Assembly (NCBI RefSeq): GCF_021869535.1
Contig: NW_026262659.1
Span: 3,720,001-3,784,000, forward strand
Length of the DNA stretch: 64,000 nt
Source of the DNA: Mytilus californianus
Taxonomy: Eukaryota; Mollusca; Bivalvia; Mytilida; Mytilidae
Direction: 5' to 3'
Part shown: piece after piece, positions 1 through 10,054 of the stretch
Position numbering within the stretch: the first letter of the stretch is position 1
Layout: every line of letters begins with the position of its first letter
Program-made: the position numbers and the translations under genes
The notes under the pieces: generated by a model
Database searches by the model: none
Seen by the model: only the letters and a program-made list of their open reading frames with translations
What the model was told of the DNA's origin: nothing

Positions 1-365
1 TTCTTTGGTATTCTGACTTGTAGATGTTCTATTTATAGTATTTTAAATGAACTAATAACTAATACATTGGTTTATACTACATGAAACGACTGTAATAAAG
101 AATGAGTCTTAATTTGATTTTTTCCTAAAATATGTTAAAAGAATATTCTAAAGCTTCTACATAATAAAAGAAATAACCTCAGTTTCGTAAGTCAATTCGA
201 TAAAAGAAAATTAGTCATTGATAATTTCATGATTTGAAAGATAAAGCGTCTGTAATGATATTGTAAGCGTAATCTGAATGGGAACGAACCTTCTGTAGAA
301 TGAACATAATTATTCAGCGCAGTTTATGAATGCGTAATCTTTTTAAAATTATAAAGATCATATCA
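1..365. other. AT-rich non-coding sequence, nothing recognised
   Basis: No open reading frame of useful length, no RNA gene and no clear repeat structure is visible. The right part (from about 350) may already belong to the dispersed repeat that follows, because it reads without a break into that element. Confidence 0.5.
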
Positions 366-547
366 TAGGGAACATGTGTACTAAGTTTCAAGTTGATTGG
401 ACTTCAACTTCATCAAAAACTACCTTGACCAAAAACGTTAACCTAAAGCGGGACAGACGGACGAACGGACGAACGAACGAACGAACGAACGGACGCACAG
501 ACCGAAAAACATAATGCCCCTCTACTTTCGTAGGTGGGGCATAAAAA
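366..547 (+). repeat. Dispersed repeat with GACGAACG microsatellite and 3' hairpin
   Basis: Three parts follow one another: a lead sequence ending in a CCTTGACC-like stretch, a short tandem tract of GACGAACG/AACG units (about 451-493), and a terminal hairpin at 514-542. The hairpin has arms ATGCCCC and GGGGCAT plus an inner CTAC/GTAG stem, followed by an A-rich tail. I recognise this arrangement as a common bivalve interspersed repeat. That is memory, not a search. It has no coding capacity, so it is probably a non-autonomous element or the 3' end of one. Confidence 0.6.
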
Positions 548-1444
548 AATAACAATTATTAGTTAGTCTGTATCATTTTATGCCTTTTTTCAGGTTTTGT
601 GCTGAAACAGTCTTTTATTCCGTGAAAATAAAACATGTGCACATTTAGGAATGAAATATTTCATATTTCCGTAATTTCAGAAATTTAAGCATAATAGGAA
701 AGAAAGATTCATAATTATCTTCATACTCCTTAATAATTACAGATTATATAGCATATACTATATTGATTTTGAAATCTAGAACCGCGAAGAAAAATTTTAT
801 AATAATCAGTTAATACACTTGAAAATTACCATGTATAGATGGCTTTACAAATATAATAACTTTTTGGGGATAAATCAGAGATATTGTCAATGAAAATAAC
901 TCATATTTAACACCGAAAAAAAAACGATGGTAAAAGGTTTCAGGTGGTCATACCTCATTTTCATCATTCTGTACCATCTTGTTAATTGATGTAAGAGAAT
1001 TATTGCAGGACACATTTGAAAGATAAGACACCAAATACTTGATATCAACATTCATAGAAATGTTATAACCTGGTCTAGCCTATGTTATGAAAAAACTGTA
1101 TTTTGTAATGAATATACACAAACCACAAAAACGTTATTTACCTACCTGTTAAGTGAAACTGTAATTTCGTGCCTGAAATTGAATACAATTTTAATCAGAT
1201 GTATTGGATAATTAAATTTCTAACAAATTCGAAGGAATTTATATTTCAGGACATTAAAAAAATTAAATTGTTTCTTCCAGGTGGAAACAAATCCTCCTCG
1301 AAAATATTTAAGATTTGTGAGCAAGATTTCTAGTTCAATCATTATATAAACATCTTTACATACTAGAAGTGTTATAACATTTTAACAGATTCAAAAAGTA
1401 TGTGATAATCAGTGGCATAAAGGAAATTGGCATTTGACATACTA
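548..1444. other. AT-rich non-coding sequence, nothing recognised
   Basis: Long AT-rich stretch with short homopolymer runs. I see no coding sequence, RNA gene, or inverted or tandem repeat of note. Confidence 0.5.
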
Positions 1445-1515
1445 TTCATAAATAAAAATAAGGAAATGTGATATGATTGCCAACGAGATACCTATTGACC
1501 AAAGACCAATCGATA
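1445..1515 (+). repeat. Copy of the GGTATGATTGCC-type mussel repeat (diverged)
   Basis: The core around 1461-1510 reads ATGTGATATGATTGCCAAC followed by GAGAT and an ACCAAAGACCAAT stretch. A closely related core (ATGTGGTATGATTGCCAAT then GAGACAAC) occurs at about 6658-6685 and a shorter one at about 8851-8868. I associate this motif with a very abundant mussel interspersed repeat. This copy is diverged and its ends cannot be fixed from the window. Confidence 0.5.
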
Positions 1516-2138
1516 AGAATAAGATATTTCATTTGTACAGACTCCGGAAAGGTACATCATCATTTTGATATGTTGAAGTAATATTTTGTTCGTTGATCCC
1601 TCTTCTTTTCATCTTTATCAGTGGAAATACAATTGCAACAAAAAGAAAGCAAAAGGAAAATTAATTTGTGTATAACCACATTTTTTATTTCATTGCATCA
1701 AACTGATTACCTTCCAAACGATATGTGTTCCAAGACACTATCGTTAGGTACACACAAGACAAAAAATTAAAAGAAAAAACAACTATAAAACGTTAGAAAA
1801 CTATAAAACCGTGGATTTCAAATTTTCATAGGGAGTTGCAATCTTAGTCTCATTCATAAATTAAATATTTACTAACTAATGTATCATTTCAGTACAAAAT
1901 CATTAGCTAATGATAAGACTGTTACTGGGGACTCAGTGAAGAGCAGCAGTAATACCGATGTATTGCATAAATAACAACGAAAATAACACATTACGATTTC
2001 TTCCGTCTGAAGCGCTTTTCTGGATTAACCTTCAGTATGAACTCTTAAACCTAAACATTTCAAAGCCAGGGATGTATAAATATACTATAATATTATATGA
2101 AGATTTCTAGCGTACCAAATGTTAAAATATGATTTGAC
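1516..2138. other. Non-coding sequence, nothing recognised
   Basis: AT-rich and without a convincing reading frame or repeat. No feature can be supported. Confidence 0.5.
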
Positions 2139-2415
2139 AACTACCAGGTTGTTGCCAGTGCTGGTGAATGTTTCATCCCCGCGGGTATCACAAGCTATTT
2201 GGTCAGCAGTTTTGTGTTGGCATGGAGTATCGTGAAATATTAATTATCCGGAATTATTCTTTTTATAACATTTTTGATTATTTGAAACATAAGAATGAAT
2301 GTTTATACTTCCAGGTATAGATAACCTTAGCCCTAAATGACACAATTTTTCCGCATTTTGGATTTTCAATGCTGTTCAATTTCGCATTTGATTTGGCCTT
2401 CAAACTGTTTTGATT
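2139..2415 (+). repeat. Diverged direct duplication, copy 1
   Basis: This stretch is related to 2500-2735. Shared landmarks are GCCAGTGCTGGTGAA (2154) versus GCCACTGCTGGTGAA (2514), a following CATCCCC/CGTCCCC then GGTATCAC block, a TTATTTGAAAC block, and a TTTGATTTGGC block near the end. The offset is 360 bp at the left landmark and about 310 bp at the right one, so the copies differ by indels as well as substitutions. It looks like an old tandem duplication or two insertions of one repeat family. Confidence 0.55.
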
Positions 2416-2499
2416 TGCGCGCGACACATAAATCTTATTGAGAGGAAACTCGCGTATTGAGTATATAATTATAAGCCTACTCTATTGGTGAGTTTTAAA

Positions 2500-2735
2500 G
2501 ACCACTGAGTGAATGCCACTGCTGGTGAACGATTCGTCCCCGATGGTATCACCACTCCCAGTAGTTAGAATGTTTGCGTGACATGAAATATTGAATTATT
2601 TGAAACAGTAAGGTTTTGTACCTCAATGCGTATAAAGCCTAAGCCGTATTTGGCAAAGTGTTTGGAATTTTTGGTTTTCAATGATCTTCAACATTGTATT
2701 TGATTTGGCTTTCGGACTGTTTTGCATCACTTATG
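2500..2735 (+). repeat. Diverged direct duplication, copy 2
   Basis: Partner of the copy at 2139-2415. It has the same order of landmark blocks with scattered substitutions and a net shortening of about 50 bp. Neither copy contains an open frame that is kept in the other, so there is no sign that either is coding. Confidence 0.55.
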
Positions 2736-3173
2736 AGTCTTATTTAGACACATATCTGGGGAGAAAAATTTGTTAAGTCTGGTAATTGTAAAATAATTGA
2801 TTTTTTTGTTCTCCCTCAGGATAGTGTTTCTATATTTGATTGAAAATAATGCATCATGCACTTCAAACGTTTACAATTTTGTCATGCTTGTCGTTGCAAA
2901 TAGTTTGTGTGGTCCAGAATATGCAGCATCAAACATCAATAGGAAAGATATAAAGACAATAAACACTGTTTAGCTTGTATTGTTGGATTGCAGTCTCATA
3001 TACCGGTATATATATCATAGCGATTCCGAAATGTTTTACTTTTTATCAAATCATTATTTTTTTTCATTCTAATTCCAATGGCTATTTTCGGTATTATTGT
3101 TTCATGCATTCGGTTCTCACATAAAATAAGCCAAACATATCATGCAGGGAATTTGATTTATAGATATTTGCTG
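2736..3173. other. AT-rich non-coding sequence, nothing recognised
   Basis: Contains a TA-rich stretch around 3000-3020 with an ACCGGT core but no coding or RNA gene that I can support. Confidence 0.5.
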
Positions 3174-3212
3174 AACGTCCAGTGGCAAATATTTCATGCA
3201 TGTTCAGGACGA
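3174..3212 (+). repeat. Short dispersed motif (AACGTCCAGTGGCAAATATT type), copy 1
   Basis: About 39 bp beginning AACGTCCAGTGGCAAATATT and ending in a GTTCAGGACGA-like stretch. Two further copies lie at 4012-4085 and 6313-6351 in the same orientation. It is part of a dispersed repeat family whose full unit cannot be delimited here. Confidence 0.55.
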
Positions 3213-3994
3213 TCTTGAAATCTTATAAAGACCAGACCATACGAAAACAGTAAGTAAATCTCCTCCAACAATCATTTATTTAAACAGATTGTTACACAAC
3301 TACTAATCAAACAGACATAGATGCATAGGGTCCTTCAGAATATTCAGATAAATGTTCATTTTGGTTTTAATTATGCTCTTTGCCTACACTACGTGACATG
3401 CAAATGCAAAATAATTAGTGTTCTCTGTCCATTCCAATTGATTAATAAATTTTGTTTTGTTTGTTTGTTTGTTTTTTAATTCAAAACTGTGCCTGTAAAC
3501 TTCAATGAATAAAATCGTATTGAAAAGGCCTAAATGTAATACATGTATATTTAGAATCAAGTAATGCAGGTTTGAGTGGCTCGCTCAAAACTTGTATAGA
3601 TGAGATATTTTGGCAAGATTGACCATCGTTCTTAAATTGAAATACACTGTATATTACATGAAAATAAACACTTTTATTTTAGTCATCCGTCATTTCCTTT
3701 ACACGTCTTAATTAAGCAATCACCCCTTGTCTTAGTTTTATAAATGACTGACATAATCATATACCGGTATGATAGACCGTGATAAAACAGTAGATCTAAT
3801 AACCATTGAAAACAAATCTAAAATAAATATATATTAATGTTCAGTCATGTAGTGGTTTGCAAAGAGATAACTGAAAAAAGGCCGTTAAAGTTTCCATAAT
3901 TATTGAATGATATACATGGAAATGTTACATTATAGCATTGTACAAGATCTTGTCTTCGTGTATACTGTTTACATGGAATTATTTATGAAGTTGT
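3213..3994. other. Non-coding sequence with a (TTTG)n microsatellite
   Basis: About 3450-3478 is a short imperfect TTTG tandem repeat. The remainder is AT-rich and shows no gene or structured repeat. Confidence 0.5.
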
Positions 3995-4258
3995 TTGATT
4001 GTTGTTTGTGTTACGTCCTGTGGCAAATATTTGAGGTATGTTCATGACGAGAACACATTAATTATAAATACAATAGGTAGACCCTGCAATAGCAGAAATA
4101 TAAGGCCGACTGTGAGGTTGGACGTGAAACTTGGAATGCCACTGGAAAATAAGGGTATATTGGATAAGGACATAAATTTAGCCTTGCAACAGCTGGCTAC
4201 ATACGGATCCCTCAAAGAATTGCTGCAAGAGTTCTTAATGTGCAGAGAGCGTTAGTGC
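3995..4258 (+). other. 86-codon open frame, unrecognised, probably not a gene
   Basis: The frame begins with an ATG in non-coding-looking sequence, runs through the dispersed motif at 4012-4085 and ends with a 52-residue part (about 4093-4255). That part has a more protein-like composition, with residues such as TVRLDVKLGM, then LALQQLATYG and LKELLQEFL, which would form an amphipathic helix. I do not recognise a family. It could be a decayed exon or a fragment of a repeat-encoded protein. With no splice context or neighbours to support it, I would not call it a gene. Confidence 0.25.
4012..4085 (+). repeat. Short dispersed motif (ACGTCC-GGCAAATATT type), copy 2
   Basis: This is the second and longest copy in the window. 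It starts TACGTCCTGTGGCAAATATT and runs through GTTCATGACGA into a stretch ending near the AGACCCTGCAA at about 4080. It is related to 3174-3212 and 6313-6351. It supplies the first part of a reading frame that runs to 4255. Confidence 0.5.
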
Positions 4259-4417
4259 ATGAAATGTACTCTGAAGTCGGCCATCGATACTTAAGTGAAG
4301 TTTTCAATGATATCAATAGGTTAAATACTTTCTCCAGGATTGAGTAACAGGGAGAGTTCTATAAAATTGAATTGTTTATTGCACTTTAGTTTTTTTGGTA
4401 TGATATTCTATTCTTTT

Positions 4418-4611
4418 GACCTTCTCGGAGATCTCGTGTTAGTGTGTTTGCCTCTAGTTCGGGAGGTCGTTGGTTCGAACCCCGGCCGGGTCAAACGATA
4501 GACGTCAAAATTTGTATTTGCTGTTCCTCCGCTAAGCAAGTGGCATTAAGGAGTAAAAACAAAGACTGGTAGGCCCGGGTGGGTAACATGTCTTACTGCG
4601 GACTGTGAAGT
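4418..4611 (+). mobile_element. tRNA-derived SINE (plus strand)
   Basis: A canonical RNA polymerase III B box, GGTTCGAACCC, lies at 4472-4482. An A-box-like stretch (GTTAGTGTGTTTG, 4438-4450) lies the expected distance upstream, within a tRNA-like head starting near 4420. The body continues past the head through CTGTTCCTCCGCTAAGC and a GGAGTAAAAACAAAGACTGG block, so it is a SINE and not a tRNA gene. I see no target duplication and the 3' end is approximate. Such elements depend on a LINE for copying. It is diverged and presumably inactive. Confidence 0.7.
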
Positions 4612-5090
4612 ATTTTTCTTGTACTGATTTTTTATTGCATGTACCTTCTTTGATTTCCACTGATCGAGATTAAAAAATGGGATGGTGAAACTTTTTAACC
4701 AAACAAAATATTTCTGTGCCTATTGGGATATCTTCGACGATAGATAATATTGAATTAGCTCCTTACTTTATTTATACACGGGGCGGTTTTGAGCTTGATA
4801 TTCTGTATAGGCATCTCTCTATTATGAAAGACTGCATGTTGACTCTAAATGACTTGATTGTCTGTGTCGTTGGGTTGTTGTCTCATCATTATTTACCCTT
4901 ATCTCCTTTTATTCAAACACCAAGGGTTGACTTGAGTATAGAAATATTGTCATCTCTGGACTTTTCCTATCCGACAGTAAACCTTGCTGAAAAGTGACGT
5001 TCGTTTGGCTGTGCAGGTGAATAAAACGCAGCCACGTCCGTGTCTCGTGTAGCGAGGGTTGCTCGCTCTCTACACATTAAAAAAAACATT
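4612..5090. other. Non-coding sequence with a short hairpin
   Basis: A 93-codon frame at 4716-4997 is not recognisable as a protein and its second half is hydrophobic low-complexity sequence. At 5047-5075 lies a hairpin (GTGTAG-CGAG arms against CTCG and CTACAC), probably part of an interspersed repeat. No gene is supported. Confidence 0.45.
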
Positions 5091-5560
5091 TGAATAACTC
5101 TTTGAGGGGAAAGTCAGATAATTGAAATCTTTAGACATCAACAAAGGTCAGCTAGATCTTCAAATAAATCACATGGCTGAAATTGTCCGTCGCCTTCAAT
5201 GACGATATTTTACACATTTTTAGCGCCTTTTGCTAAGACAATTGTAGATAGAAAAAAAACTTTGAATAGGATAAACAGTCAGTCAGACAATATATACAAA
5301 TAAATAAAACGGCCAAAAATAAGTAGTTGTTCCTTATAGAAATTATTGCCCTAAAAAAACATTTTTAATTCATATTTGCATTTATGAAAACTATACCAGA
5401 TAGAGAAAAACTTGAAACAGAAAATTTTGTCATCTATACAAGATCTCTAAGGCAAATAAGTCAACGCGATTGCCATAGTAATTCGCATTAATGTATGAGT
5501 TATTGCACCTTGTTGAAGATTTTTTTTCCGGTTCTACTCCCCTCCTCCTAGTTTGGCTGT
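5091..5560 (+). repeat. Probable diverged interspersed repeat
   Basis: This stretch (blocks such as TGAAATTGTCCGTCGCCTTC near 5178 and a TTGCCATAGTAATTCGCATT block near 5469) resembles bivalve interspersed repeats I have seen many times. No termini, inverted repeats or coding sequence can be read. The call rests on recognition only and the limits are rough. Confidence 0.35.
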
Positions 5561-6011
5561 ATAGGATACAAAGTAAACCCTTTTGTAGACTAAGTTATCT
5601 AATAAATGAATGGAAAGAGATAAATGAGAAAATAACTGCTAAATTTTACGTTTATTGCAGATCGTCTTGCTTCAAGTATTAAAGGTGAAACAAATCTAAA
5701 ATAAAATCATTAGAATCATAAAACGTAGAAGTCCGTATACACGATTAAAATATGACTCCATTCTTGGGCTTCAAACACCATATAATAAATCAACCTTATT
5801 TTCTGTGAACCTCCACATTTTTATTTTAACATTTGTACAATTGGAAATATGAAACAAAGCCACCGTTTTTATTGAGTTGTATGTAATATTCAGCTAAATG
5901 TTAAGTTATCATTCGAAACCTTTTATTTCAGATGAAACCGAATCGATCGTTTTGATTTTAATCTGCAAAAAAATATTCATCGTAGTTTTTATATGTAGGA
6001 TTCCCTATCAT
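5561..6011. other. Non-coding sequence, nothing recognised
   Basis: AT-rich, with no supported gene, RNA or repeat structure. Confidence 0.45.
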
Positions 6012-6134
6012 CACAGGAACTTGTCTCTGAAAAACAAATTCCTATATACCTTAATATAACACGTTGTATTCAGGTATATAGGGGGGGGGGGGGGGGGGGG
6101 GGGGGGAAATGCAGAGACAAGTGCCTGTGCCTAT
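6012..6134. repeat. Fold-back repeat carrying a 26-G run
   Basis: The left arm (about 6012-6051, AGGAACTTGTCTCTG then CCTATATACC) is matched inverted by the right arm (about 6072-6134, GGTATATAGG then CAGAGACAAGTGCCT). Inside the right arm, 6081-6106 is an uninterrupted run of 26 G. The left arm has only CC at the equivalent place, so the run is a later expansion inside an ordinary small fold-back (MITE-like) element. There is no coding sequence. Confidence 0.7.
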
Positions 6135-6312
6135 TATAGAAGTGTTTAAACTTATTCATGTAAATGCAAATTCAAAGATTTCAAATCTACCGGTACTGAA
6201 ACCCTATTAAAAAATCAAATATTAAAAGAGGAAATCTGGTTGAGACAATTATCCACTGAAGACTAATGATTATACGTAAACTCAATGAAGCTGATTAATT
6301 GATTCCTCCCTT

Positions 6313-6351
6313 AACGTTCAGTGACAAATATGTCATGCATATTCATGACGA
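6313..6351 (+). repeat. Short dispersed motif (AACGTTCAGTGACAAATATG type), copy 3
   Basis: Third copy of the motif seen at 3174 and 4012, with the same order AACGT-CAGTG-CAAATAT-CATGCAT-TTCATGACGA and several substitutions. It has the same orientation as the other two. Confidence 0.5.
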
Positions 6352-6645
6352 CCTGCAAAGTGGGTCGACCTGAAACAAGCGTTAATAATTTAAGAGTGAC
6401 ACTTGAATAAGATTGATCTTTGGCAAGGATAAAAGTTACTAGAATAAAGTTGAACCATGATTAAAATTGTACGGTAAGCTATTACCACCCACGCCCACCC
6501 CCTTTTTTCAACGGTAGATGAATGCCCCCCAAAACCACGAAAATGAATTAACAGGCTATAACGGCCACTATAAGTAAATGATTTATGTACTTTTTTTGGT
6601 AAATAAATTCCTATTGCAGCCAAAATTATCTGGTTTCGGACAGTA

Positions 6646-6725
6646 TACAAATAAGGAGATGTGGTATGATTGCCAATGAGACAACTATAACTATCCACCT
6701 AAGTTCAGATGAAGTGGATGTAGGC
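6646..6725 (+). repeat. GGTATGATTGCC-type mussel repeat, best-preserved copy
   Basis: Reads AAGGAGATGTGGTATGATTG, then CCAATGAGACAAC, ACTATCCACC and GATGAAGTGGATGTAGGC. This matches the consensus I recall for a highly abundant Mytilus repeat. Ends are approximate and it is non-coding. Confidence 0.6.
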
Positions 6726-8156
6726 AAAGTTTGGATTTCTACTCTTATACCGTCTGATTATCAATATAATCGAAGATAATCAAACAAATGCACTTTAACT
6801 GTTTGAAATTGTAAATTATGGTATTTCACTTGCCGTTTTTTCCCCGATCCTATTTTGGACCGCCTGCTTCTAAGGGGCGTGTCTAATTACACATGCACGA
6901 CTAACTTTTACTAAATAAGTTGTCTACGCTGGTTTAATAAGTTCGAGGTACAATAAGTAAACAAAAGATATCCTTTAAGAAATGAGATCGTCCCAGGTGT
7001 CTTAGATAACTATTTTGCGTTGAATAACAGTGTAAACGGCACGAAAAGGTTTGTAAACTTATCAAATTATCTTTCATTTCATTTTCATTCCTTGTTGTAC
7101 ACATTTATTTTATATTTTTTTCTCTCAAATAACATTAAAATACCCAAAGGCATATATACATATAAATGTCGCTGAAATACCGTAAGGTTACACCACTAGT
7201 AGAAGTATAATTTTGTCATATGACTCCATCAAAATTACTTAATATTTAATACAAAATATAATATCTAGTTTAAAAGGAATTGAATGAGCCTTAAACGGAA
7301 AACCCACAGAGAAACAAAATAAGATTCTATTCGTTAATCATGTCGTCAGATATCTTGAAAGGAGATTTCTTATCATCAAGTCTCGATTTGGTCAGAGCAT
7401 GGAAGTAAAATGACAGTCAATATAATATCTCCATGGTTAGAGACATATATTACAATGTTTTATTATGTTTGATAAAATTCTAACATTAGCGGATAATATC
7501 CTAATCCACATAAATTCAATTTCTGTATGCTTGCTTATATATATCGAAGTAAAAATACAGTATTTTAGGTTCATCTTCTAATTTTTTCTTTATTCTTTAC
7601 AAATTCTATGGAAGTAATAAATTATAACAACCCGATATTTCTCAACCATATAATATTGCGAGTTTTTAATGCAAAAACGAGTATCAGAGTAGAAATATTT
7701 CTTTTAAAATTTCCAGTAAAAATTTGTAACTAAATATTCAGTATATTAAAATAATTAACGGAAAAAACTCGTTCATATATGATATACATGGGGGAAAAGT
7801 CACACATAGTTGATATAAGTAGGATAAAAGTCACAAAATATTATCCAATTGTACATGTACAGATGATGATTAGTGTCATATACGTTTTGATTTATATGAT
7901 GAGAAACAAGTTGAAAGAAATCTTTTATCAACACAAGGATTATAAATTTGCTATAAATCCAGAGTATAAATCTACTTATTATTACTACAACAATGCAAAT
8001 ACATGTACTTGTATTCCCTAAATGGTATAAGGATGAAATTGTGTGTTCCCTTTCATTTGTTGCACGACATTAACTAAGGATATTTCAATAAAACCAATTA
8101 GACATTAAATTTTATATTTTGTCTTCTTTTTATCTAACAAATATATATAACTTATA
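6726..8156. other. AT-rich non-coding sequence, nothing recognised
   Basis: About 1.4 kb with no supported gene. An 80-codon frame at 7779-8021 has biased Tyr/Ile/Met composition typical of chance frames in AT-rich DNA. No tandem or inverted repeats were noticed. Confidence 0.45.
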
Positions 8157-8392
8157 ATTGAAAACGGGGCGTTACGTTTGCGCGAAAAAAATCCACGTTT
8201 GCACGACAAAATGCATTACGCTTGCACGAATTTACCTGTTGAAAACTCACTACGTTTGCGCGTATTAATTAAAGAAAAATTATAAAAAATAAATCCTTGT
8301 CTTTTTATAAACAAATTATAATTTCCGAAGTTTAACAAATTTACTTATAATTAAAAAAAAAAAATGAAATTAATTTGAACTGTTTTGTTAGA

Positions 8393-8642
8393 ATGTATCC
8401 AAGTACTACAGTCAAAGGTTGTCGTTTTCATCTTGGACAGGCCTGGTTTCCGAACAATACAAAATTTAGGCTTTGCTAATGAGGATAAAGATAAGTCAAC
8501 TAAAAGAGGAAAATGGTTAACGCAGATTTTTGAATTGCCATTTCTTTTGGCAGAGAAAGTTGAGGACAGTTTTACAGACGATGTAACGTCAGATGCTTCT
8601 GTAAATGAAAACTGCAACAATTTAAATTTGCCGTCTACTTAG
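8393..8642 (+). pseudogene. MULE transposase C-terminal fragment, frameshifted
   Basis: Two overlapping plus-strand frames together resemble the C-terminal part of MULE transposases. The first (from 8393) reads VKGCRFHLGQAW, the Lys-Gly-Cys-x-Phe-His block that ends the MULE catalytic region. After an extra C near 8449 the match moves to another frame, with FRTIQNLGF, then WLTQIFELPFLLAEKVEDSF. The latter resembles the FFGLP-LPPEEVE-F segment that follows in the family. The upstream catalytic Asp residues are absent, and the fragment ends with a stop just after an acidic tail. It lies inside a 924-bp element with MULE-type ends. It is a dead remnant and cannot make a working transposase. The family assignment is by motif memory; a profile search of both frames would settle it. 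Confidence 0.65.
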
Positions 8643-8699
8643 TATAAAATTACGTAACCTGTTAGTTCTTCTAGTGAAGAAACAAAACGTACCAACAAT

Positions 8700-8815
8700 G
8701 GGCCAGAGTCTTTTCACGGCCATAACCATGGTATTTTACCTCTCGCTATCGCTCGGGATAATATCATCAAATATAAATGCCCGACCCATGGTGAAATGAA
8801 AACAAATCTACCGCT
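8700..8815. repeat. Weak inverted repeat inside the MULE
   Basis: TTTTCAC with CCATGG near 8710-8732 is met again inverted as CCATGGTGAAA near 8786-8800. The arms are short and interrupted. It may be a second small element or chance. Confidence 0.3.
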
Positions 8816-8844
8816 GCCATGAATTATTTCTTAAATATAAGAAG

Positions 8845-8872
8845 TAAGAAAATGTGGTATGATTGCAAACTT
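8845..8872 (+). repeat. GGTATGATTGC-type mussel repeat fragment inside the MULE
   Basis: AAAATGTGGTATGATTGCAA matches the core of the copies at 1461 and 6658 but stops matching almost at once. If real, it is a fragment of that repeat nested in, or captured by, the MULE remnant. Confidence 0.4.
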
Positions 8873-9284
8873 TGTTCAAAACAATAAATGAAAAATAAAT
8901 TTGATAGACAACAACCAACGATAACTCATTTTCCTAAAAGAAAACAACGTAAAATTCAGGTTATTCTCATGATTAAATCACAGGTAAAAACTCAGGTAAA
9001 TTACAGGTAAATTCGCGCAAACGTTATACCATTTCTTCGCGCAAACGTAATGCTTGTCATTTTCAAATTCGCGCAAATGTAGGTTGCCCATTGAAAAAGG
9101 TTTACATATTTTTTAACATCTTCATATTTTTATTTATATTTAATCTCAATTACCAGATTAAAATTTTCACACCTACTTGAGCATCACAGGTATACGTTTA
9201 CAATCATGTGTATATACCGAGAAACTGTTAGGTGTGAAAATAAAATAGATGTACAAAATTTGTGTCAGTTTTATGAAGGTCTAT

Positions 9285-9475
9285 TATATTCTTTTCTTTT
9301 TTACGTCATTTTTCTTTATTCTTTATATTTTAGCACTCTATTATTCTCCATTCGTTATTTTTTTACCGATTTTTCTCTATTCTATTTTTTATATTTTTTG
9401 GCCTTTATTCGGCACTTTTTTACCCATTATTCTCTATTCTGTAAACCCCATCCAGACCCTCTTTTTTAAAGGAAC
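9285..9475 (+). repeat. Pyrimidine-rich degenerate tandem repeat
   Basis: The phrase TTATTCTCTATTCT/TTTATTCTTTATATT recurs several times with CATT, ACCGATT and GGCACTT interludes, ending TGTAAACCCCATCCAGACCC. Overlapping open frames here (87 and 81 codons) are Phe/Leu/Tyr-only products of the base composition. I have seen the same wording in other mussel sequence, so it is probably a dispersed repeat. Confidence 0.45.
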
Positions 9476-9846
9476 CGTTAGAAAAACAATTTGAATGTGG
9501 CATTAGCTTGAATTGACCTCTACACCAACCACAGATGTTTTTTACAATCTTATTTGTAAATAACAGAGTGTCAGCTACATGTAAGATGTGACAAGTGAAA
9601 TGAATACAAGACCGAAATTTTTTACAGGATCTTATTTTTACCAAAAATTATTTTGTTTGACTAAATATCTTTAAAAATAAGAACGCCTCCGCATAGTGTG
9701 TTATGAGATAGGGTACAAATTCCATTGCTTTTTTCTGTGAAAAAAAACACCAACTAAAACAGAGAATGATATTGACAAATAACAACCCTTATCATTTCAA
9801 TAATTTTGTTATGATTTTATCGTTATTAATCCGGAAGACAATTTTT
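9476..9846. other. Non-coding sequence, nothing recognised
   Basis: Separates the pyrimidine-rich repeat from the 3' end of the LINE. No gene or clear repeat. Confidence 0.45.
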
Positions 9847-10054
9847 GGATTCAGATTCAGATTCAATATTTTATTATAGTCTCACTTCTTGCAATACATA
9901 AATATACAGTACATACAGAGTATATACACAATATAAAACAGACAATTTACAAATATAAAATACAAGTACCATTCTGTTAAGAATTATGAGAGACTGTAAA
10001 ATAAATTCAATATACAACTATTTTAATACATACGACTGTTAAAATAACTTCATT

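Larger units (their letters stand above)
8166..9089 (+). mobile_element. Deleted Mutator-like (MULE) transposon with target duplication
   Basis: The left end GGGGCGTTACGTTTGCGCGA (8166) and the reverse complement of the right end (GGGCAACCTACATTTGCGCG, ending 9089) form imperfect terminal inverted repeats. Direct 9-mers flank them: ATTGAAAAC at 8157-8165 and ATTGAAAAA at 9090-9098, 8 of 9 identical. The motif ACGTTTGCGCGA is repeated about four times inside the left end (to 8258) and three times, inverted, inside the right end (about 9010-9078). A decayed transposase C-terminus lies between the ends. A 9-bp duplication with MULE-type protein fits the Mutator superfamily. At 924 bp it is far too short to be autonomous. 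Confidence 0.8.

Noticed and set aside
4430-4500. Functional tRNA gene
   Set aside because: The B box is perfect, but the flanking sequence does not close into a cloverleaf acceptor stem and continues as a SINE body.
9206-9494. Two overlapping hydrophobic proteins of 81-87 residues
   Set aside because: Both follow from a pyrimidine-rich degenerate repeat; composition is almost only Phe, Leu, Tyr, Ile and Ser.
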